Source: Syntrophobacter fumaroxidans MPOB (GTDB taxonomy: Bacteria; Desulfobacterota; Syntrophobacteria; Syntrophobacterales; Syntrophobacteraceae). Taken from it: a stretch of DNA of 64,000 bases. The stretch is from NCBI RefSeq assembly GCF_000014965.1, contig NC_008554.1:682001-746000 (forward strand), given 5' to 3'. This document shows positions 44,572 through 53,401 of this stretch, in pieces (within the stretch, counting starts at the first letter, position 1; the number at the start of each line of letters is the position of its first letter). The notes under the pieces were generated by a model. It made no database searches. It was given only the letters and a program-made list of their open reading frames with translations, and was not told the DNA's origin. The translations under genes were made by a program, and so were the position numbers.

Positions 44572-44946
44572 CTAGGCCTCGGGGGCACCGTTTTCAACCC
44601 ATTTCTCAAGGACACGGACCTCATCGGCGGAAAGCCATGGCGGGCCGTTCTTGGGCATGCGGGGCGTGCTCGCGCCCTTGACCCGCCTGATGATCTCGCT
44701 CCCGGCCGGATCGCCGGGCAGAACCATCGCACCGTTTCTACCGCCCTGCATCACATCCATGTAAGTCTCCATGCGAAACTTGTCAGGCGCTCTAGCGCCG
44801 CTGTGGCAACTGGTGCAGTGTTTTTGGAAAATCTTGGCCACGTCGGCGTAAACGGGGGACGCCGCGTCGGTCCGGGGCTGAGTGCCGGTCAGAACCAGAA
44901 GGAGAACGGCCGACCCGAGCAAAACGATTCTGACGAATACTGGCAT
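44572..44946 (-). CDS. Small periplasmic monoheme cytochrome c
   Basis: A 124-residue exported protein: signal peptide (IVLLGSAVLLLVLTGTQPRT), one heme site HCTSCHSGARAPDKFR and a C-terminal MPKNGPPWLSADEVRVLEKWV typical of planctomycete-type class I cytochromes, with the Met as possible sixth ligand. The start at 44946 has AGAGGA upstream. It heads a three-gene operon with the deacetylase and acetyltransferase. Its redox partner is unknown. Confidence 0.87.
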   Translation of the reverse strand: MPVFVRIVLLGSAVLLLVLTGTQPRTDAASPVYADVAKIFQKHCTSCHSGARAPDKFRMETYMDVMQGGRNGAMVLPGDPAGSEIIRRVKGASTPRMPKNGPPWLSADEVRVLEKWVENGAPEA

Positions 44947-45193
44947 GGTTGAATCCTCTTCGGACGAGGTTAATGGCCCGTGCCGGTCTGAAAAGCCGGC
45001 GCCGCTTCGGGTTCCATTGTAATCACGGTCGACTGAGAGCGCACGCGGCAGCCGCAACCGGCGGATGGCGGTTTTTGTGCCTTGGCACGGCCGAAGGGGT
45101 GTGCGCAACGCCGGAGCCGGAGGAAGGCGCGGGGCCTTTTTGTCACGTATTCCGAAAAGGGTTGCCGCTGTGAAGGCAGACGGACGTGAAACG

Positions 45194-45221
45194 AAAAACG
45201 GGCGGGGATATGACCCCGCCC
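45194..45221 (-). terminator. Intrinsic terminator downstream of ffs
   Basis: On the minus strand GGGCGGGG-TCATAT-CCCCGCCC is followed by GTTTTTCG. It lies about 130 bp after the likely 3' end of the SRP RNA, so it ends either that transcript or a longer precursor. Confidence 0.7.
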
Positions 45222-45349
45222 ACCCGAAAAGTCACTCGAACCGCCCCTTCCGGAGAACCGCGAGCCGTCCGGCCTCCCGGGGAAAACAGACTTGGCCGTG
45301 CACCCTTTGTCGAACCTGCGTGACCAGGCTGCCCGACTTCCTGGGACCT

Positions 45350-45445
45350 GATTAGAGTAGACCACGACACAGCCGGTGATACTTACCGCTGCTTCCTTCC
45401 GGACCTGACGGGGTTCGTATTCGTCTGTTGCGAGGTGTCCAATCG
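45350..45445 (-). ncRNA. ffs: Signal recognition particle RNA (4.5S type)
   Basis: The minus strand contains the near-universal SRP RNA tip, GTCAGGTCCGGAAGGAAGCAG (45390-45410 region, described in parts), and the following GGTAA. Flanking arms, including GATT near 45444 and AATC near 45350, can close the long hairpin, giving about 96 nt. The ends are estimates. The RNA binds Ffh to target membrane and exported proteins. The core is unmistakable; no Alu domain is apparent, so it is the short bacterial form. Confidence 0.88.
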
Positions 45446-45632
45446 GCACCAGAAATGATAACAGCCGGCCAGGCACGAGCCCTTCAAAGGGGATTCAACC
45501 CCGCTGAGCGGATTTCGGGCCACAGGGCACCGCTAACTCCCCGTCTAGCACGACCAAGAGGACTATCTGGAACCGCATGGGACTTGTAACACTATTCGCG
45601 CCAAAATGCAACGGGCTGCCGCGGAACCGGGG

Positions 45633-46376
45633 TCAGTTCCCGAGCGGGCCGCGATCGAGGAGCATGCAGCGACCCGGTTCGGCGCCGAGCAACTCCCGGA
45701 GAGTCGTGATGCGGGAGTCCCTGGTGAGGTGCCACCAGCCCCCGAGGTAGAGAGGCCTTGCAGGCCGGCGGGCATAGAGCGCGGCGACGATCTTCCTGGC
45801 CATGCGGCATTCCCTTTCCTGCCAGAGGTCGACATCGGAGGCGGACACCGTGATGCCCGGCACCGGCGGCTGATTGGTCGCGATGCAGCGCTGCGCCGTG
45901 CGATACACCCGGTCGATGGAATCGAGCGTGGAAGGCAGGCAGAGGAGACCCCGGAGGTTCTCGGCGGAAATCATTTCCGGCCAGGATTCGATCCATTTCC
46001 GGCTGAAGCCCGAATAGTCCACGAGGACGAGACTCGCGCCGGTCCCGGCGGCGTGAGCCGAGGCCGCGCGATATTCAAAAGGCAGGGCGATCTGGCGGCG
46101 GATGGCGGTGACCATGGTGTGCTTTCTGGCCTGGCGGGGATCCATGCCGCTGACCGCGACGGCACGGGCCAGGTTTGTCTCGAGCTTGCGCTGGAAGGAC
46201 ACCTGAAAACGTTTGCGAAACATCCAGGCGTAGGGACTCAGCTCCAGGAGAATGATGTCGGGCCGAAAATCACCGAGGAAAGCCCTGAGCCGGGTGTATC
46301 CCTTCGCGTCATGGTGGACCGTGCCCATGAGGCGGAGTCTCGATAGAACGGGTGATGTCGAAAGTGGGGAATTCAC
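45633..46376 (-). CDS. TraB-like domain protein of unknown function
   Basis: A 247-residue soluble protein. It begins LRLMGTVHHDAKGYTRLRAF and RPDIILLELSPYA, recalling the GT-x-H and LE motifs of TraB/PrgY/Tiki-type proteins, some of which are metalloproteases. The later part (LYLGGWWHLTRDSRITTLREL) again pairs a Gly-rich turn with His. The start is a GTG at 46376 with GGGGAG upstream; a later ATG at 46328 is less likely. It follows the HAD gene by 25 bp in the same orientation. Confidence 0.65.
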   Translation of the reverse strand: MNSPLSTSPVLSRLRLMGTVHHDAKGYTRLRAFLGDFRPDIILLELSPYAWMFRKRFQVSFQRKLETNLARAVAVSGMDPRQARKHTMVTAIRRQIALPFEYRAASAHAAGTGASLVLVDYSGFSRKWIESWPEMISAENLRGLLCLPSTLDSIDRVYRTAQRCIATNQPPVPGITVSASDVDLWQERECRMARKIVAALYARRPARPLYLGGWWHLTRDSRITTLRELLGAEPGRCMLLDRGPLGN

Positions 46377-46401
46377 GTTCGGACGCTCCCCGGAGTTCAG
46401 G

Positions 46402-47118
46402 TTACGTTCCGTTGGCGGATTCGCTTCGGCAGGATTCCAGCAGAACCGTGAGGTCCTTCAGGTGATCGATGTAGTAATGTGCCTTCAGGCGACGGTTCTT
46501 GTAGGCGACGAAGAAAACTCCGGTGTTGGCGGCGAACTCTTCGTCGACGGTGGAATCCCCTACGTACACGATTTCTTCGGCGCCGACCCGGAAGAATGCA
46601 CGAATTCGGTCCATCTCCCCGGGGTGGGGTTTCGGGTGATCGACGTCGGATGCGGAAACGACAAGATCGAAATACTTGCGCAGTCCGTAGCGGGCCAGAA
46701 GCTCGAGGGTGGAAACCGTACGGTTCGTGGCCAGGGCCGTTAGAAAATGCGACTTGGCGAACCGGAGCGCGTTCTCGATGCCGGGCTCCATGCGCAGATA
46801 GGTGTCGAACGGAGTGAAATCGATCTTTTTGAAGTACTGGTACGCCTCGTCGAACAACGGTCCGTCCTCGAGAAGGTACATCAGCGATTCGCGAACCGGG
46901 TGCATGTGGATGAATTCGACCTGGTCGGGACGCACCGGGGGCCGGCCCACCTGTTCCAGGATGTGGCTGTAGAAGTGAATATTCGCTTCCCTGGAATCGA
47001 AGAGCACACCGTCGCAATCGAAGGCGACCACCTTTGGTGGGGCCGGGAAAACCACATCCGTCCGCTGTCGTTTCACCATTTCCATCTTGCCGATCCGTTG
47101 CGCAATGCGCGAATTCAT
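46402..47118 (-). CDS. HAD-superfamily hydrolase (phosphoglycolate-phosphatase-like)
   Basis: A 238-residue enzyme with the HAD motifs in order: FDCDGVLFDS (nucleophile Asp), ALATNRT (Thr/Asn motif II), KPHP (Lys motif III) and VYVGDSTVDEEFAA (acidic motif IV). A helical cap lies between motifs I and II. The ATG at 47118 is used, but MEMVKRQ at 47085 is also plausible since neither has a strong ribosome site. The substrate is not clear. It is probably in an operon with the TraB-like gene. Confidence 0.88.
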   Translation of the reverse strand: MNSRIAQRIGKMEMVKRQRTDVVFPAPPKVVAFDCDGVLFDSREANIHFYSHILEQVGRPPVRPDQVEFIHMHPVRESLMYLLEDGPLFDEAYQYFKKIDFTPFDTYLRMEPGIENALRFAKSHFLTALATNRTVSTLELLARYGLRKYFDLVVSASDVDHPKPHPGEMDRIRAFFRVGAEEIVYVGDSTVDEEFAANTGVFFVAYKNRRLKAHYYIDHLKDLTVLLESCRSESANGT

Positions 47119-47413
47119 GGGGAGGTTCGCCGCGTCGTCGAGAGCAGAAGCCTTTACATGGTCTTACTTATAGAATAGAGTACCGACTGTCAATGACTCA
47201 TGGAGTTTTTCCCCGTGGAGCGCCCCGGGGGACGGCCTCACGCCGGATTGCCTCACGTCTTCAGGGACACTGCACGTCGAGCGAAGCGGGTCGGCCGGAC
47301 CTCGGGAGGTGCGGCAGTCCTCGCCGCTGCTTGAAATGACAACCGGTTGTTCGCAGCTCGGCCTCAGTCCCGCTCGGGCGCGGACCGCTTTTTCCTCAGA
47401 GTGGAAACAAGCC

Positions 47414-49075
47414 ATGGATTTTCAATTCGACTACCTTGTAATCGGCAGCGGCATCGCCGGGCTGACTTTTGCGCTCAAGGCGTCCAGGAACGGCAGTGTG
47501 GCGATCGTAACGAAAAAGGACAAGCTGGAGACGAGCACAAATTACGCCCAGGGCGGGATCGCGTCCGTGGTGGGGCCCGACGATTCCTTCCAGCTGCACA
47601 TCCAGGATACCCTGAATGCCGGCGACGGTCTATGCCACCAGGACGCCGTGGATCTGGTCGTCAGGACGGGACCGGACCGCATCCGGGAACTGGTTGAGCT
47701 GGGCGTGCCCTTCAATGCGAGCGTCTCGAGCTCGGGCCAGTTCGACCTCGGGCGCGAAGGAGGACACAGCCGCAACCGTATCCTGCACGCTCACGACATG
47801 ACCGGTCAGGCCGTGGAGAAAGTGCTCATCGGCGCGGCGGAGGCCAATCCGAACATCTCCATATTCGAAAATCACCTGGTGCTGGACCTCCTGGTGCAGC
47901 ACCAGTCGATCAAGGCGGGATCCGTCACCCTGCAGCAGCAGGATATCTGTCGCGGCGCTTACGTGCTGGACACGGCCGCGCAGGAGATACACGTCTTCCG
48001 GGCCCACGCCATCCTCCTTTGTACCGGCGGGGCGGGAAAGGTCTATCTCTACACCTCCAATCCGGATGTGGCGACCGGGGACGGACTCGCCATCGCCTAC
48101 CGGGCCGGCGCGACCCTCGCCAACCTGGAATTCGTCCAGTTCCACCCGACTTGCCTCTATCATCCCCAGGCCAAGAACTTCCTCATCTCGGAAGCGGTGC
48201 GCGGCGAAGGGGGCCGCCTCATCGACCGACGGGGCAGGGCCTTCATGGAACACTACCATCCCCTCAAGGACCTCGCCTTTAGAGACGTCGTGGCGCGGGC
48301 CATCGACAGCGAAATGAAGAAAACGGGCGATGATTGCGTGTTTCTGGATATCAGTCACAAGGACCCCGAAGTTCTGAAAAAGCGGTTTCCGGGAATCTAC
48401 GAGAAGTGCCTGTCGCTGGGCATCGACATCACGCGGGACCCAATGCCGGTGGTGCCGGCCGCTCACTACATGTGCGGCGGCATTTTGACCGACCTCAACG
48501 GCCTGAGCACGCTCGACCGCCTCTACGCCATCGGGGAATGCGCGTGCACCGGTCTGCACGGCGCAAACCGGCTGGCGAGCAATTCGCTGCTCGAAGCGAT
48601 GGTGATGGCCCACCAGGCGGCCATTGACTGCGCGCGGCGCATGGAACTGTGGCACAAGGAGGGATTACCCAAGATAGGCGTCTGGCCTGTGCCGCGGCGC
48701 GCGCAGAGCGACCCGCTCAACAGTGAAATGGTGCTCATCGCTCACAACTGGGACATTATCCGCAGGCTGATGTGGAATTACGTCGGTATTGTCCGGACGG
48801 ACAAACGGCTGGCGCTCGCTCAGAATCACATCGCGCACATTCGAATGGAAATCCGGGAACACATGCCCAACATTCCCATTCACAGCGATCTGGTGGAGTT
48901 GCAGAACCTGGCGCTGGTGGCCGAGCTCATCATTCGCAGCGCCATACTGCGCAAGGAGAGTCGCGGCCTGCACTACAACCTCGACCATCCACAGAAGGAT
49001 GATGCCAGGTGGCTCAAGGATACCATCCTCGTCAGGCCCCCCGCGGAAGAATTCGTCAGCACGGTTTTCGGATAG
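47414..49075 (+). CDS. nadB: L-aspartate oxidase
   Basis: Flavoprotein that oxidises aspartate to iminoaspartate, the first step of NAD synthesis; under anaerobic conditions fumarate is the acceptor. The 553 residues show the FAD-binding start YLVIGSGIAGLTFALKAS, TNYAQGGIASVV, the active-site EAVRGEGGRLIDRRG and MPVVPAAHYMCGGILTD. GLHGANRLASNSLLEAMV near the C-terminus is the FAD signature of the NadB/Sdh family. The start MDFQFDYLVIG at 47414 is chosen by similarity. Together with nadE it gives two NAD-synthesis genes in the window. Confidence 0.95.
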   Translation: MDFQFDYLVIGSGIAGLTFALKASRNGSVAIVTKKDKLETSTNYAQGGIASVVGPDDSFQLHIQDTLNAGDGLCHQDAVDLVVRTGPDRIRELVELGVPFNASVSSSGQFDLGREGGHSRNRILHAHDMTGQAVEKVLIGAAEANPNISIFENHLVLDLLVQHQSIKAGSVTLQQQDICRGAYVLDTAAQEIHVFRAHAILLCTGGAGKVYLYTSNPDVATGDGLAIAYRAGATLANLEFVQFHPTCLYHPQAKNFLISEAVRGEGGRLIDRRGRAFMEHYHPLKDLAFRDVVARAIDSEMKKTGDDCVFLDISHKDPEVLKKRFPGIYEKCLSLGIDITRDPMPVVPAAHYMCGGILTDLNGLSTLDRLYAIGECACTGLHGANRLASNSLLEAMVMAHQAAIDCARRMELWHKEGLPKIGVWPVPRRAQSDPLNSEMVLIAHNWDIIRRLMWNYVGIVRTDKRLALAQNHIAHIRMEIREHMPNIPIHSDLVELQNLALVAELIIRSAILRKESRGLHYNLDHPQKDDARWLKDTILVRPPAEEFVSTVFG

Positions 49076-49158
49076 CGCGCCGGTCCCCGTTTCCGGGAAT
49101 GGGAAGGACCCTGCGACCGCCGCTCAGGTGAACGTGCCGGGGGTGGCGGAGATGCCGG

Positions 49159-49235
49159 CTGATACGATTTTGCGTTCAAGATGAGTGCGTTCGGCGGGAG
49201 GGCAAAAGCCCTCCCCGTGTACGTCTGACCGGCAC
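49159..49235 (+). repeat. Short hairpin repeat, copy 2, after nadB
   Basis: It begins CTGATACG-TTTTGCGTTCAAGATG, matching the inverted ends of the 219-bp elements, and contains a perfect hairpin (GGGAGGGC-AAAA-GCCCTCCC, 49196-49215). The reverse complement aligns with 22873-22939. It may also end the nadB transcript, though no T-run follows. Confidence 0.55.
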
Positions 49236-49293
49236 AACGGCTCATGCAAGGGTGGGCAGGGTTTTTCGTGCCCACGATCGGGGCCACTGTGTT

Positions 49294-49319
49294 CCTTGTC
49301 AACTCTTGAGTTGGCAAGG
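49294..49319. repeat. Palindromic dispersed element, copy 2
   Basis: CCTTG and CAAGG arms enclose the perfect inner palindrome CAACTC-TT-GAGTTG. The 28 bases from 49286 match 11906-11933 at 25 positions. This copy is the more symmetrical of the two. Confidence 0.55.
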
Positions 49320-49422
49320 CCGCCGCCAAGGCGGGTTTTGTCCCGCCCAACCTCCCGCCGGGCAGGTGTGGTGCAAGCTTGAACGGACCTCCGTTTTGCG
49401 CGGCTGAGAGGGACACGTCCGC

Positions 49423-49863
49423 TTACCGGATCGTCTCCCCTTCGATGGTCTTGGTTTCCACGACATTGGGTTGCGGGGCTTCCAGGAGAGGCCGAGGGGG
49501 CGCCTGTTCCACCCTCATCGTGAGCATCCCTCCCATGAAGCTGATTTCGTAATTGCGGTTGGACAGATCCGTGCGGCTGATGGTGTCACGGAACTTTTGA
49601 AATTGCTTCTTGGCTTTTCGGTATATGGTGTATCCGCCGCCGATGCACATGGCGAACGCGAACAGAAACACCCACACGGGAGTGGCCATGACTTTGCCCA
49701 CCACCATGATGATGGACGCCAGGACAAGCACGAAGAGCACCTGCAGCCCGATGATGAGGTACAGATAGTATATTCCCTCGTTGATGCTTGTCGGGTCCTG
49801 CCGAGCTTCCTCGTCGGCCTTGGGTTTGGGAGGCCTCTTCTTGAACGGGTTCTTGAACCACAT
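49423..49863 (-). CDS. Two-TM membrane protein near the qrc operon
   Basis: A 146-residue protein. A Lys/Pro-rich cytoplasmic start (FKNPFKKRPPKPKADEE) is followed by two TM helices (YLIIGLQVLFVLVLASIIMVV and PVWVFLFAFAMCIGGGYTIY). A soluble C-terminal part has Asp/Arg-rich and beta-like content (SNRNYEISFMGGMLTMRVEQ). AAGGATATG lies just before the ATG. It is 31 bp downstream of another membrane protein gene and may work with it. I do not recognise a family. Confidence 0.75.
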   Translation of the reverse strand: MWFKNPFKKRPPKPKADEEARQDPTSINEGIYYLYLIIGLQVLFVLVLASIIMVVGKVMATPVWVFLFAFAMCIGGGYTIYRKAKKQFQKFRDTISRTDLSNRNYEISFMGGMLTMRVEQAPPRPLLEAPQPNVVETKTIEGETIR

Positions 49864-49894
49864 TTACATATCCTTCGCGACGTGAACCCTAGGT

Positions 49895-50683
49895 TCACCC
49901 TTCCTGCGTTTCACTTGCAGCTTCCGGGAGCAATCGAGCCTGTTCGCACTGCAAAAGGTACTGTTTTTCCACTCGGAATTTCTCGAGATCCAGTTGATTC
50001 TCCAACATCTGCCTCGACAGGCGGTAACGCAGGTAGATCACCCAGACGATGAGACCTCCCACGAAAAACGAGGCCCCAAGGAAGAACCACTGGTATTCGC
50101 GGACCGCGGTCATGCCGGCCCTGGCGAAGTCCTCCACCGCGTTGGGGATCATCCACAGCAGCAGCACGCATAAAAGGACCGCAAAACCGATGTGAAAGAC
50201 GGAAACCTGGTGGAGTCGGCGAAACAGCGAGCCAAAGCGCCCCGCCGTCTCGAGCGGGGCTCCCGGTTCGCCTTGCGCAGCGCGCCTGTCATCGCCGTAG
50301 AGCAGCAGCAGGTAAACCTTGACCAGGAAGGACACAAGCAGCGCCAAGCCGACCGGCACTCCCACCGCAGCCGAAATCCATGCCCGGAAAGGAAAGGGCA
50401 CCTCCCGGGTGTCGATGCGCACGCTGTAGTTCTGGAGAGGACCGTGATTGTTCTCGAACACCATCCTCTCGTAACTGGTGAGCGCCGTGCCGTTTGCTTC
50501 GTAAACGCTGCCCCCGGTCTTCGGGTCGGTGACGATGACGCGTGATTTCTGCCCGGCCTGTCCGGCCGCCGCCATGTATATCAAAAGCTCGAGCACGAGA
50601 AAAGCGAGGACGCTTACAGTCAGGATCGTCAGTTGATGACGTTTCCCTTCGAAAAGGTCCAATAGTCTCAATTTGTCAGACAT
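49895..50683 (-). CDS. Three-TM membrane protein near the qrc operon
   Basis: A 262-residue protein with a TM helix near the N-terminus (LTILTVSVLAFLVLELLIYM) and a periplasmic loop (SRVIVTDPKTGGSVYEANGT, VRIDTREVPFPF). Further hydrophobic segments follow (AAVGVPVGLALLVSFLVKVYLLLLY, HIGFAVLLCVLLLWMIP and FLGASFFVGGLIVWVIYL), and the protein ends in a charged helix (NQLDLEKFRVEKQYLLQC). Counting these gives four TM segments. It lies about 600 bp downstream of qrcD, beyond a terminator, so it is a neighbour of qrc and not clearly part of the operon. Confidence 0.75.
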   Translation of the reverse strand: MSDKLRLLDLFEGKRHQLTILTVSVLAFLVLELLIYMAAAGQAGQKSRVIVTDPKTGGSVYEANGTALTSYERMVFENNHGPLQNYSVRIDTREVPFPFRAWISAAVGVPVGLALLVSFLVKVYLLLLYGDDRRAAQGEPGAPLETAGRFGSLFRRLHQVSVFHIGFAVLLCVLLLWMIPNAVEDFARAGMTAVREYQWFFLGASFFVGGLIVWVIYLRYRLSRQMLENQLDLEKFRVEKQYLLQCEQARLLPEAASETQEG

Positions 50684-51189
50684 GGTTTCAATTCGTTATG
50701 GTGCCGGGAGCTTAACCGTCCGGGGCGCAAACTCCCCTTCCGCTCCCGACCGAGCGTCCATCCGGGAGACGCAAATCCAAATAGAGCCCTTCCGCCCACA
50801 GGGAGGGGAAAGCACGATTCCCTGCGGGCAGGGATAAGCCGCGACCCTCCCCAAAGGGTTGGTCAGGCCGTCGCATACAAGGGGCGGGCCTTGAGCCCTT
50901 CCGGACCGGCGCCACGCGCCCCGGGGATCCCTCAAACCCGGGACGAATCCGCCCGCGCCCGGAATGCACTTCACCGGGAGCGACGCAGTCCACCACCCGT
51001 CCCCCCGACATCGCCGCAGAAAGGAATTCATGTGCCCTCCGAATCGTTGTCGTCTCGAAGCGTTATGCCCATAAATCCTAAGCGGTTTGTTTCAAAAGCT
51101 AACATTCGGCACCCGGAGAGTCAAACAAAAAGCCGTGACGCGACATCGACAGGGGTCGGTCCCCCGGGGTGTCGAAAAGGAGACAAAGA
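50684..51189. other. Intergenic region between qrcD and the membrane genes
   Basis: About 500 bp after the qrc terminator. It should hold a promoter for the three-TM gene. No repeat of the other families, no RNA and no convincing gene was seen. Confidence 0.4.
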
Positions 51190-51190
51190 A

Positions 51191-51229
51191 AAACGCCTTC
51201 CGGGGCCTGAGCGGCCCTCCGGAAGGCGT
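51191..51229 (-). terminator. Intrinsic terminator of the qrc operon
   Basis: The minus strand carries the near-perfect arms ACGCCTTCCGG-GGCC around GCTCA, followed by TTTTTCTTTG. It sits about 50 bp after the qrcD stop codon. Confidence 0.85.
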
Positions 51230-51281
51230 GCGAACCGGTCCGGGTATCCGTGTGAATACTCAAACCAGGAATCGAGGCAGC

Positions 51282-52535
51282 TTACTTGTACACCGCGTTC
51301 AGCTCCTTCTCCCTCGGAAAGAGGGGCAGGTACCGGTACGACAAGGAAATGATCAGCACGCAATAAGCCAGCATGGCCAGCGAGGGGGCCACCTCGTAAA
51401 CCGTGGGCATATAGACTTCCCACTTGTCGAAGGGCATCACCGGGGCGGCAATGGCCTGCACGGTCATGACGTAGCGGTTGAGCGACACCCCCACGATGTC
51501 GAGGAAGAACATGAGAAAGAGGAGGAAGCTGTTCTTCCTGCCTTTGGGCGTGAGCAGAACCGCCGCCGGGATCACGCCGCAGATGATGATCTCGGTGATG
51601 AGGAGCCATATGCCGTAGGCGGAGCCATGATAGAAATCACCCAGGGTGAATCCGAATTCCGGGGATTGAACGAATGCCCAGTAAAGCGTGTCGATGATTT
51701 TCAACACGATGTAGAAACTCAGCAGGCCGGCGACGATCTTGCCGATGAGCTCATAAACGCTGTAATCGACGAGCTTCTTGCGGCTCACCTTCTCGATCGC
51801 CCGGCAGACGAGCGCCGTGAACGCCGGTCCGGAAGCGATGGCGGACAGGATGAAGAGGAAGAACGTCCACGGCCAGATGAAGAAGCCGCCTCGAAAGGCG
51901 AAGGGGCGCGCGAAGAGGACGCCGGCCACGCCGCCCAGCGAGCCTTGGTGGAAGAAGCTCAGAAACGTGCCGGTGAGGGCGAAGATCGCCATGCAATCGT
52001 GCAGGCTGTGGCCGAATACTCTCACCGCCTTGTGCTCCTGCAGCTTACGGTTTTCCAGAATGATCGGCACGTATTCGATGAGCAGCACGATGGCGTAACA
52101 GGTGATGCAGAAGATCACTTCGGTGAGCATCGAGTGCACATTGGCGTGCCAGTATGGAAACCAGCCCCGAACGGGTTGCCCGATTTCGAGGAGCAGGATG
52201 ACGATGGCGCCGGTGTAGCAGACGAACCCGATGATGACCGCGAGATTGATGATCTTGTAGAGTTCCTTGAGCGCCGGGAAGAAACGGGACAAACCATAAT
52301 ATAAAAAGCCCGAGAAAAACGCTCCGGCTCCAAGCGCAATGATCGCGAGGTCAACCGTAATGTATGCCCCGAAGCCGAAGTAGTCGTTCAACCCGGTGAC
52401 ATTCAGCGCTTTTAGCAAGACCATGGCCCCGGCACCCACTCCCCATCCTATGATAGCGAGGAGAATCAGCGCCCAGATCCCAAACACGGGAAGCGGACAG
52501 CGCTTCAATCCTTCGGGAATCAATGCCTTATCCAT
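51282..52535 (-). CDS. qrcD: Menaquinone reductase subunit D, NrfD/PsrC-type membrane protein
   Basis: Integral subunit that carries the quinone site of the Qrc complex. The 417 residues contain about ten TM segments, for example ALILLAIIGWGVGAGAMVLL, IINLAVIIGFVCYTGAIVIL and MLAYCVLIISLSYRYLPLF. The His/Ser-rich segment FGHSLHDCMAIFALTGTFLSFFHQGSLGG (given in part) resembles NrfD-type quinol sites. MDKALIPEG at 52535 has GAGGGG upstream. As last gene of qrcABCD it is followed by an intrinsic terminator. Confidence 0.93.
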   Translation of the reverse strand: MDKALIPEGLKRCPLPVFGIWALILLAIIGWGVGAGAMVLLKALNVTGLNDYFGFGAYITVDLAIIALGAGAFFSGFLYYGLSRFFPALKELYKIINLAVIIGFVCYTGAIVILLLEIGQPVRGWFPYWHANVHSMLTEVIFCITCYAIVLLIEYVPIILENRKLQEHKAVRVFGHSLHDCMAIFALTGTFLSFFHQGSLGGVAGVLFARPFAFRGGFFIWPWTFFLFILSAIASGPAFTALVCRAIEKVSRKKLVDYSVYELIGKIVAGLLSFYIVLKIIDTLYWAFVQSPEFGFTLGDFYHGSAYGIWLLITEIIICGVIPAAVLLTPKGRKNSFLLFLMFFLDIVGVSLNRYVMTVQAIAAPVMPFDKWEVYMPTVYEVAPSLAMLAYCVLIISLSYRYLPLFPREKELNAVYK

Positions 52536-52629
52536 TCTCGACCCCTCATTCTGGTGCATTGACAGTGAGTAATGCTAAAACAGCCTAACCGATGAGCAGA
52601 AACCCTGACGGCGGCAATTCCAACCCGCC

Positions 52630-53388
52630 TCAACCCTTCACCACATTGTCCGCTTGTTTGCGAACCCATTCGTGCCCGCTCAGATAGTAGACCTTGGGTT
52701 CGGTGTGCAGCTTGGCCAGAATCCTGAAAGCCCTGGGATCCTTGATGAGCTTTCCCACTTCGCTGTTGGCATCCCTGATGTTTCCGAAGGTGATGGCCTT
52801 CGTCGGGCAGGCTTCGGCGCACGCCGGCGTATATTCGACGGCTTCGAGGTCCGCCTTGTCGAGGTATGCCTTGGACCTTGCCTTCATCATGCGGTGGCTG
52901 CAGAAGGTACACTTCTCGACCACGCCGCGCATCCGGGGGCTGACCTCCGGGCTGAGCATCGATTCCATGGGTTTCGGCCATGCCGGATCCCACCAGTTGA
53001 AGTCGCGGGCATGGTAGGGGCACGCCACCATACAGTACCGGCAGCCGATGCAGCGCGGATAGATGTGCGTCACGAGGCCGTTGCGCTCATCCCGCGTGGT
53101 GGCATTCACCGGGCACACGAAGGTGCACGGGGAATGGTGCGGCGCATCACAGTGCATGCAAGGCCTGGGCAGGTAAGCGAACTGGTAGTCGGGATACCCC
53201 TTGCCGTTGTTCAGATGGTAAATCTCCATCCATGTGATCGAACGGAGCTTATTCGACTCGTCGGCGCGAAACGAAATATTGTTTTCCGCCTGACAGGCCA
53301 CGCTGCATGCCATGCAGCCGGTGCACTTGTCGAGGTCGATCACCATGCCGTAACGAAGCTTGCCTTCCGAATGTCCTGTATCGCTCAC
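52630..53388 (-). CDS. qrcC: Menaquinone reductase subunit C, iron-sulfur protein
   Basis: Periplasmic electron-transfer subunit. The 252 residues contain four cysteine groups: CTGCMACSVACQAEN, CMHC...CTFVCP, CIGCRYCMVACPYH and CTFCSHRM...CAEACPTKAI. This layout matches the NrfC/DmsB-like four-cluster proteins, with one group possibly a 3Fe-4S site as in described Qrc. The start is GTG at 53388 with a run of G (AGGGGGG) before it, 13 bp from the qrcB stop. It links QrcB to the membrane subunit QrcD. Confidence 0.93.
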   Translation of the reverse strand: MSDTGHSEGKLRYGMVIDLDKCTGCMACSVACQAENNISFRADESNKLRSITWMEIYHLNNGKGYPDYQFAYLPRPCMHCDAPHHSPCTFVCPVNATTRDERNGLVTHIYPRCIGCRYCMVACPYHARDFNWWDPAWPKPMESMLSPEVSPRMRGVVEKCTFCSHRMMKARSKAYLDKADLEAVEYTPACAEACPTKAITFGNIRDANSEVGKLIKDPRAFRILAKLHTEPKVYYLSGHEWVRKQADNVVKG

Positions 53389-53401
53389 GGATTATACCCC
53401 C

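Noticed and set aside
45480-45600. A GGGGATTCAACCCC stretch resembling a tRNA T-arm
   Set aside because: No acceptor stem, D-arm or anticodon loop can be placed around it on either strand.
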